Shown here piece after piece: positions 61,265 through 64,000 of a DNA stretch of 64,000 nt (position 1 is the first letter of the stretch; every line of letters begins with the position of its first letter). The translations under genes were made by a program, and so were the position numbers. The notes below the pieces were generated by a model that was given only the letters and a program-made list of their open reading frames with translations, was not told the DNA's origin and did not search any database. The stretch comes from Branchiostoma floridae. Its lineage: Eukaryota > Chordata > Leptocardii > Amphioxiformes > Branchiostomatidae. The DNA lies in assembly GCF_000003815.2 (NCBI RefSeq), contig NC_049986.1, positions 2,631,685 to 2,695,684 on the forward strand, written 5' to 3'.

Positions 61265-63888
61265 TGTGTGTGTGTGTATGTGTGCGTGCATGTGTGTGTC
61301 TGCCTGTGTGTGCATGTGTGTATCTGTGTGTGTGCATATGTGTCTGTGTGTGTGTGCATGTGTGTGTCTGTGTTTGTGTGTATGTGTATGTGTGTGTGCA
61401 TTTGTGTCTGTGTGTGTGTATGTTTGTATGTGTGTGTGTGTGTGTCTCTATGTGCATTTACGTGTGCATGTGTCTGTGTGTGTCCATCTGTCTGTGTGTA
61501 TGTGTTTGCATGTGTTGTGTGTTTGTGTACCTGTCTGTCTGTCTGTTGGTCACTAGTACTAATATATGTCAAAACGGATGGAAGGATTGGTTGGTTTTAT
61601 ACTTGGTGTTTTGGTAGGTGATGACAACAACTGGTACTGATTAGATTTAGGTTTCCCTGGCGGCATTGTATAGTCCTGCAGCGGAACCTCTGATCTTTTA
61701 TGTCTCGTGTTCTACCACCTTTGGTTTTGACGTTTGTTTTGGTAGCAGATAACTTTTGATATCATTGAAAAGTGGTCTAGTTTTGGGTTATCTAAGAACC
61801 ATATTGGTGTTTTTTTCAGATGCCGATATGACTAAACTTCCTCAGCTAGGTGAGTACATTTTACCCCGGCATTGGGCATGGTGTTAGTTGGTGTGACTTG
61901 ATAACAGTCACTTCTTACGATCACCTACAATTCTCAAATAGAGTACCGTACAACACGAAATTGGAATTTAGGTGAAAAGGAATGGAGGGGGCATGATTCG
62001 AGTATTTAAATTTCTAACAGGCAAGGACATGGTACACATAGACCGGAGGGTCAGTACCAGACAACTAGAGTCAATCTCTCGTTGGCTGGGGTTAGTGAGA
62101 ACTGTAAGACCAGCTGCTAGGAGCGTGATTTTAGTCAGGCTATGCCAATGGCCAAATCCGCAGTGCGTCGCCATTCCTTTGCAATAAAATTACAACAGCA
62201 ATGAAACTCACTACCAGCAGAAGTAGTGACAGCAAAGTCAGTGAACAGCTTTTTATAACACGGTTGGATTTGTGCTGGGGGAAGAAGAAATATTGTGAGG
62301 GGGACAGCGAAGCAACTGAATTAGTATCATCATGGTAGAGTAGATAATCAAAACCTTGCCTTCTTCCCCAGATGAGACTGAAGAGGATTGTTCTAAATGC
62401 AGTGACTAAAATAGATACCAGAGGATACATTATAAACTGACTAAAAGTGGTTTTGTTTTGCCGGTCACAGTGAAATTAGACAGATACAGGACACCTAGTG
62501 TACATGTCCTGCTTTTTGTGTAACGCTGTGCACACTGTAACGACTTTGATGTATCTTGTAGAGTGCCCTACTGGTTATGCCGGTGTGGAGGGTACACAGT
62601 GCTACAGAGTGGTCCCGGAGCCGGACAGTGCCATCACGGCGTTAGCAGAGTGCCAGGCTGAGGGAGCAGACGCAGTCCTGCCTACATCAGACCTGGAGCA
62701 CTACTACCTCAAGTCACTCGGCCTGGGGACCCACTGGATAGGTAAGGTCCAGATTTGTGCTTTGCTTCTATTGTCTTCTGTGTCGGCACAATCCGCCATA
62801 CGTGCAAATACGTGCTATCTACGTGCCAAGACGTGGGCAATCTTATGGGATCCGTAAGTGGTAATAAGTACCGCCTCCGTACGAACTCGTAGGGAATCCG
62901 ACTGATTTTGGGGCACGCAGACACACCGTATAACTTTACGTGCAGGCAAAACTTTGTGTGCCATCGGGCTGCGGATTCGCCCCCCCCCCCCCCCCATACG
63001 TGCTACGGGCGACGTGCCTGAACGTTTTCAGAAATACGTGGCGGACGTTAGCCTCTACCAGGCTTCGTGGATCGGTGGTCTAATTGTAGAAATTGGACAA
63101 ACAGAATCTATAGTACGCTAGGGGAGTTAGCCGGCCAGAAGAGTACGTTTCCTCATCACGAAACATTCGTGGTGAGAATAATGATTCTACCGATCCACGG
63201 AGCCTGGTAGAGGCTAGGCGGACGTGGCCTCCCCCAAAAAAACGTACGGACAAATTGCACGTACGGCGGGTTGTGCCCTTAGCTCAAGTCAGAGAGCTAA
63301 GAAAAGTCTTTTCGTTGAGTCAGATGTCTCTTTTTACAGCCTCTTCTGCTATGAGGGCACAGTTCGTTACAACAACTATTTTTTATGGCACTTGAACCTG
63401 TTCCACAAGACTTTATTGTTACCTTCACCAATAACGTAAAGGTAACGTTTACGGTAGCATTCGTATGTGTCTGTTTGTGTATCTGTAAACATTAACATTG
63501 TTAAACATAACTTATGTAAATCAGTGCCTCATTTGCATACTCAATGAGGAAATGCTACAATGGCCTACATCGTTCATATAAGACTTCTTTGGGTGAAGAT
63601 CATCAACTTGCAACATATACAATTTATGCAAATGGCAACCTTATATGCATTATCAATGATGACAATTGTAATGCAATATAAAGGTAAACGTCATTCGTCG
63701 AGGGTAGGAGCTCATGCATGGAACTGTAGTTGAGAACTTTTCAATCTTTCCTTCCATGCTTGAAGTATAGTAACTGTTATTATGGGACCTCTTCCCCACG
63801 CAGGTGTAAGTGATGCCGAGCCCCGTTCTACGGAGGGTAACTGGGTCTATCTCACTACTGGCCTTCCACCACTGGGTTCTTTTAACAG
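42935..63888 (+). CDS. Secreted/membrane multi-CTLD (C-type lectin-like) protein gene, partial
   Basis: Proposed exons: 42935-43004, 58473-58847, 60561-60587, 60781-61155, 61820-61849, 62562-62741, 63804-63888, continuing past the window. Introns are GT...AG and nearly all junctions are phase 1, which makes the CTLD and linker exons shufflable cassettes. The product would have a signal peptide, CTLD1, a 9-residue linker, CTLD2 (about 96% identical to CTLD1 at DNA level), a 10-residue linker, and CTLD3 split over several exons. CTLD-rich proteins in this group of animals bind glycans or proteins at the cell surface or in secretions; the ligand here is unknown. The canonical calcium and sugar-binding EPN/QPD and WND motifs are not visible in CTLD1 or 2. 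The link between exon 1 and CTLD1 over a 15.5-kb intron rests on splice phase and the need for a signal peptide. Confidence 0.75.
44504..45353 (-). pseudogene. 3' part of a LINE (non-LTR retrotransposon), split by the DNA transposon
   Basis: The minus strand from about 45317 to 44723 encodes RTQTYKTSFVPYTSSLWNQL, then RLRMGWSQLNSTLHKMR and a CDCGASSETVSHYLLHC zinc-knuckle-like end, typical of the C-terminus of CR1/jockey-type ORF2 proteins in these genomes. The 3' tail reaches about 44504 (CAATAACGGTCTTCATTC on the minus strand). The 5' half of the same copy lies at 54373-54735, on the far side of the transposon. LVPSTRG here follows naturally on PPHLLVQ there. Confidence 0.75.
45354..45940. 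repeat. Left long TIR of the transposon
   Basis: From TGATTTCGTTGCACCC to ATAAATACGACTCC it is the reverse complement of 53787-54372. By eye I find two substitutions and a one-base length difference in a T run. Confidence 0.95.
46722..46842. repeat. Subterminal inverted repeat, left arm
   Basis: Contains GGAGTTTGACAATTGTCTTT followed by CACAACTTAGT, which pairs in inverted orientation with 53518-53640 (TTAGTTGTGAAAGACAATTG, TCAAACTCCAACTG). More diverged than the outer TIRs. It lies just 3' of the transposon ORF. Confidence 0.7.
46908..51449 (-). CDS. Transposon protein, 1513 aa: zinc-finger, central domain, XPG-like nuclease, Cys-cluster
   Basis: A single uninterrupted frame from ATG at 51449 to TAA at 46908. 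Visible parts: Ser/Thr-rich N-terminus; CIFC at 54-57 with H111 and C114, a zinc-binding-like arrangement; a central segment (about 586-640) with VITFDLAIYSMAKEI, VIRLGGFHIALNYL and KGSGLDDLLLESG, also seen in many unannotated invertebrate transposon proteins; an XPG/FEN-like part with HEEADTRILLH (about 1237), SPDTDVAVL (about 1260) and GCDSTGSFHGIGKKKAL (about 1322), matching XPG-I acidic residues and the helix-hairpin region; and a cysteine cluster at 1469-1501 resembling a CXC/Tesmin motif. It presumably drives mobility of the element; which segment acts as the strand-transfer catalyst is unknown. No helicase motifs were recognised. Codon-level integrity suggests recent function. Confidence 0.88.
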   Translation of the reverse strand: MESEEDAVWLLPPEKRTRTSVATSKTVSPSSSATAVPSVPVCRSKTISFDFSKCIFCRKQTHKKVKDLINVSTFEACQRIVEAAHVKEDGELLRILGAFNNDLIAAEAKYHKACQASYTSKSNLKVASGKASDGFSQAFRDLLDEVQPHLDSGRAFTMSALLDRYKTNLEKRSEDSKSYTKYHLKAKLQGHFGASIAFHVPYDRSMSELVYSSSVCLEDVLDAAYRTPTAVPTATDDAQQSKSAQATEGMDKDLLLYHAAMAIKSDISNATGIQTQPISVADMTLATCRSVVPDSLFKLLQHIITVGHDDTPSDQERKILMLAQDIMHCASYGRIKTPKHTCLGLTVRHLTRSKQLLTILNRMGHCASYDEIEVVDTSLATECIAKADIYGVVVPSNIKPGTFVQAAADNNDLSEETLDGKNTTHATTLVLFQRGTYGPAPRSQTLGDHSVKKKSLTSSCATEILDFSACGKRPAVTTFLNKVGELIGRQEDHDSICTTAMVDMEWVLMRMLPTKLVDVSLHQNRPDQSIPGWSGFHAAVTSTFSPHMLSTVIGYCPMIQGSPTEYSTVYTVMKQVQAMMKHLDQEDSVITFDLAIYSMAKEIQWRLPEEFSDTVIRLGGFHIALNYLSLLGKQYKGSGLDDLLLESGVYGSNTATILLEGKSYNRGVRAHKLTMEVMLRLQWQAYISSVVPEGGEIPPDVEEEVSAVQLAYERAGDLHEPMTSLHEAMPALMTKFEHFKTSMKAKSHLFSFWDNYVSMVLLLLQFIKAERSGDWSLHLASTACMVPCFNSMDRTNYARWLPVYLADMRRLPETHPQVHNAFMAGDHAISRSNQPFAKVWTDMALEQSINLDSKTSGGIVGISQRPGALERWFATVHERVAVVTALKEMCGIADSDLIATHKEARDGRVKRDEDDVRKMRAMFEVGLMTNPFCADVSQDIHPLINFATGVVMPEDAAVRLISAYEIGLQQCSTFVRQRLDSNEKGFWEPLPHLKIKTFHSLSQKRRMTTNEKVVTISADRDLFGRLVIAARSRQIDLKEVLTYELCAVPLSLVHPDGTMRKTCKSVLLSELEKEVQVHARLPVTNDISTAYISDGMATIQAVGTGGAALFGDLATLHYRMLTSNLGQQCQRVDVVFDQYNKTSIKDGERQRRDQQSTLEVKIQGHTTPTPKQWKKYVANPKNKENLSEYLTQSFCELGMSHLQPGQKIVVGGGLEDGQRAIMVTNNHTEDLKCLYSDHEEADTRILLHVQDAARECRRIVVNSPDTDVAVLCTSFCSELGCDELWFRTGVKDKARYIPVHSLSQSLGPQLCQALPAFHAITGCDSTGSFHGIGKKKALSVLRQNPEHQSNLAVFGQEPKLGEECFRSSENFVCDLYESGKAPCTTDELRYFIFCQKKQRNEALPPTSNSLRHHLQRCAYQTCLWRRSLKGMQKMPKPDGHGWEDKGTVLVPLLMSKDPAPKSLIELNTCSCTTSCSRANCSCRVHGLACTESCKCMGCDCQNPNKLVDMASSV
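50989..51497. repeat. 509-bp segment duplicated exactly at 51598-52106 (likely assembly artefact)
   Basis: The start of the transposon ORF plus 48 bp upstream reappears without any difference I can see on the other side of a 100-N gap. The first copy ends exactly at the gap and the second starts exactly after it. Confidence 0.9.
51498..51597. other. Assembly gap of exactly 100 N
   Basis: A conventional unknown-size gap, flanked on both sides by the same 509-bp sequence. Confidence 1.
51598..52106 (-). pseudogene. Duplicate 5' end of the transposon ORF
   Basis: It encodes the first ~153 residues of the 46908-51449 protein (ATG at 52058) and then runs into the gap. The exact identity and gap placement favour two unmerged overlapping contig ends over a biological tandem copy. 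If so, sequence from 52107 onward is the true upstream region of the 1513-codon ORF. Confidence 0.85.
52107..53786. other. 5' noncoding part of the transposon
   Basis: About 1.7 kb between the ORF start and the right TIR. No recognisable coding exon. It should contain the promoter of the transposon gene. The subterminal inverted repeat arm at 53518-53640 lies here. Confidence 0.6.
53518..53640. repeat. Subterminal inverted repeat, right arm
   Basis: Inverted partner of 46722-46842. Shared blocks include GTTGTGAAAGACAATTGTCA, AGATTACAC and AGCAAT, with roughly a quarter of positions changed. Confidence 0.7.
53787..54372. repeat. Right long TIR of the transposon
   Basis: Reverse complement of 45354-45940, from GGAGTCGTATTTATG to GCAACGAAATCA. 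Confidence 0.95.
54373..54735 (-). pseudogene. 5' portion of the split LINE: reverse-transcriptase C-terminal region
   Basis: The minus strand encodes KKLLGVLCKIKG, RPKLEYASVLLG, LEKVQYHAGRLVTGAM and IMYKMTHGLVPPHLLVQ, a typical thumb-side region of CR1/jockey-like reverse transcriptases. It stops at the transposon end and resumes at 45317. The catalytic part of the reverse transcriptase is absent, so the LINE copy was already 5'-truncated near 54735. Confidence 0.75.
54960..55260 (-). pseudogene. Highly degraded second LINE relic
   Basis: Minus-strand frames interrupted by several stops still show a pattern like HKLRIESGRHN, LEQNLP and IEDE/CP-type spacing known from LINE C-termini. Evidence is weak and rests on pattern memory. 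Confidence 0.3.
55759..56477. mobile_element. TA-flanked DNA element with ACGGGGGCCGCCC ends
   Basis: Ends ACGGGGGCCGCCCTAAGATG and GGGCACCTTAGGGCGGCCCC, then CGT, are inverted repeats of about 24 bp, flanked by TA. A plus-strand frame at 56230-56535 crosses the right end and contains a hydrophobic stretch FFAILALSFFVMII; its coding status is unproven. Confidence 0.6.
57136..58020. mobile_element. Nonautonomous DNA element, copy 2
   Basis: Inverted termini ATTGTCATAATACCGGCAG and CTGCCGGTATTATGCCAAT bound ~885 bp that align with 23986-24809. The two copies differ at many sites, so the family is not young. It ends about 450 bp upstream of the CTLD1 exon. Confidence 0.65.
58473..58847 (+). CDS. 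CTLD gene exon: CTLD1
   Basis: Acceptor CTCTTTTACAG and donor AAAAAG|GTGAG bound 375 nt, phase 1 to 1, encoding a whole CTLD of about 124 residues. Landmarks: CPDGYSYNAGLCYRW, an ALDANNDC helix region, GATLALPRSQ, VLIGITD (in place of WIG), GTWKYSDG, DCVVM and the final YGYVCQK. Six cysteines fit a long-form CTLD. EPN/QPD is replaced by PEAAYPN and WND is not present. Confidence 0.9.
59650..59830. repeat. Intron segment shared with 61540-61720
   Basis: GT-rich tract followed by GGCTGGATGGATTGGTTTG, GATTAGATTTTGGGCC and CCTAGCGGC; the counterpart after CTLD2 has GGATGGAAGGATTGGTTGG and related blocks. The match at equivalent intron positions supports duplication of CTLD exon, intron and linker exon together. 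Confidence 0.55.
60255..60511. repeat. Complex GT/GA/GC microsatellite before linker microexon 1
   Basis: Long runs of GTGTGT, GAGAGA and GCGCGC alternate and end about 50 bp upstream of the microexon acceptor. Confidence 0.95.
60561..60587 (+). CDS. CTLD gene linker microexon 1
   Basis: A 27-nt candidate exon between acceptor GTTTTTTCCAG and donor TTAG|GTGAG, phase 1 to 1, encoding a proline-rich linker DAVIPPPPL. Its counterpart after CTLD2 (61820-61849) has the same start and layout. Confidence 0.65.
60781..61155 (+). CDS. CTLD gene exon: CTLD2
   Basis: Same length (375 nt) and phase as CTLD1, with about 14 base differences, roughly five of which change residues (Q to E, E to N, D to N, A to D and the first residue). 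Acceptor AATATTACAG, donor AAAAAG|GTGAG. A long TG microsatellite begins within about 15 nt of the donor. Confidence 0.9.
61168..61555. repeat. Long TG/ATGT microsatellite after CTLD2
   Basis: TATG repeats grade into (TG)n and interrupted TGTGTC/TGCATG runs for nearly 390 bp, starting about 12 nt after the CTLD2 donor. Long Cys/Val- or His/Thr-rich frames here are artefacts of the repeat. Confidence 0.97.
61820..61849 (+). CDS. CTLD gene linker microexon 2
   Basis: A 30-nt candidate exon between acceptor TTTTTTCAG and donor CTAG|GTGAG, phase 1 to 1, encoding DADMTKLPQL. It parallels the 27-nt microexon after CTLD1, supporting a duplicated CTLD-plus-linker unit. Confidence 0.65.
61960..62070 (+). 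pseudogene. Small LINE reverse-transcriptase fragment
   Basis: The frame KRNGGGMIRVFKFLTGKDMV resembles the RLRGDMIEVYKIL-type segment of CR1-like LINE proteins. Only about 30 codons are recognisable. Confidence 0.4.
62562..62741 (+). CDS. CTLD gene exon: CTLD3, first part
   Basis: Acceptor TATCTTGTAG and donor GGATAG|GTAAGG. It encodes CPTGYAGVEGTQCYRV, AECQAEGADAVLPTSDLEHY and ends THWIG, the conserved first half of a CTLD including a WIG motif missing from CTLD1 and 2. Unlike those, this domain is interrupted by an intron right after WIG. Confidence 0.88.
62785..63277. mobile_element. MITE with GGCACAATCCGCC ends, carrying a nested foldback
   Basis: Ends GGCACAATCCGCCATACGTG and CACGTACGGCGGGTTGTGCC are inverted. 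The interior has many ACGTG motifs and a C tract. The foldback at 63049-63216 sits inside. The whole lies in the CTLD3 intron. Confidence 0.6.
63049..63216. mobile_element. Foldback element nested in the 62785-63277 MITE
   Basis: TAGCCTCTACCAGGCTTCGT and the mirrored ACGGAGCCTGGTAGAGGCTA form about a 30-bp stem with few mismatches, continuing into GGATCGGT. Probably a separate MITE inserted in the older one. Confidence 0.65.
63804..63888 (+). CDS. CTLD gene exon: CTLD3, second part
   Basis: Acceptor CCCCACGCAG and donor AACAG|GTATGA. It continues as GVSDAEPRSTEGNWVYLTTG and further to a phase 2 exit, so the domain completes beyond the window. EGNWVY corresponds to the EG-W-W core motif of CTLDs. 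Confidence 0.82.
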
Positions 63889-64000
63889 GTATGAAATGTG
63901 ACGTATTACTTTTGCAAAATCATGCCCGTAGGCTAACTGCATGAACATTCTCAAGAGAAAGTAAATGAATACATAGACTCAGTGTATGACAATGTATAGA

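Noticed and set aside
60939-61621. Several long Cys/Val- and His/Thr-rich frames on both strands
   Set aside because: They read through the TG microsatellite after the CTLD2 exon. Only 60781-61155 is supported as exon.

Overview
This is a eukaryotic (metazoan) genomic window: genes are split by GT...AG introns, noncoding DNA dominates, and there are three runs of N. A clear NR6A1/GCNF-type nuclear receptor, a multi-CTLD lectin-like gene and a dense load of TIR transposons and LINE relics suggest an invertebrate deuterostome. A lancelet (Branchiostoma) is my best guess, but this is an inference from gene content and repeat style, not a database match.

Layout. 1-11.98 kb: no supportable coding gene, only repeat relics. 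11.98-31.61 kb (+): NR6A1 (germ cell nuclear factor). Seven coding exons join in compatible phases into a 485-codon reading frame: a short N-terminus, a C4-type two-finger DNA-binding domain with the GCNF-specific C-terminal extension, a hinge and a full ligand-binding domain. 31.6-42.9 kb: no gene; minisatellite, several hAT-like and other nonautonomous DNA elements, and a degraded GIY-YIG endonuclease fragment. 42.9 kb to the window end (+): a secreted or membrane protein gene with a signal-peptide exon and at least three C-type lectin-like domains (CTLDs). Two CTLDs are nearly identical one-exon copies separated by a small linker exon; the third is split over several exons and runs off the window.

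The most striking object lies inside the 15.5-kb first intron of the CTLD gene. It is a ~9-kb DNA transposon (about 45.3-54.4 kb) with ~587-bp, nearly identical terminal inverted repeats. It carries one uninterrupted 1513-codon minus-strand ORF with an N-terminal zinc-finger-like motif, a conserved-looking central region, an XPG/FEN-like nuclease signature and a C-terminal cysteine cluster. It resembles Academ-type elements but I cannot confirm the assignment. It inserted into an older LINE copy whose two halves flank it. A 509-bp exact repeat abutting a 100-N gap just upstream of its ORF looks like an assembly artefact.

The two host genes show no evident functional link. Both have introns enlarged by mobile elements. 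Microsatellites sit close to splice sites in both genes.
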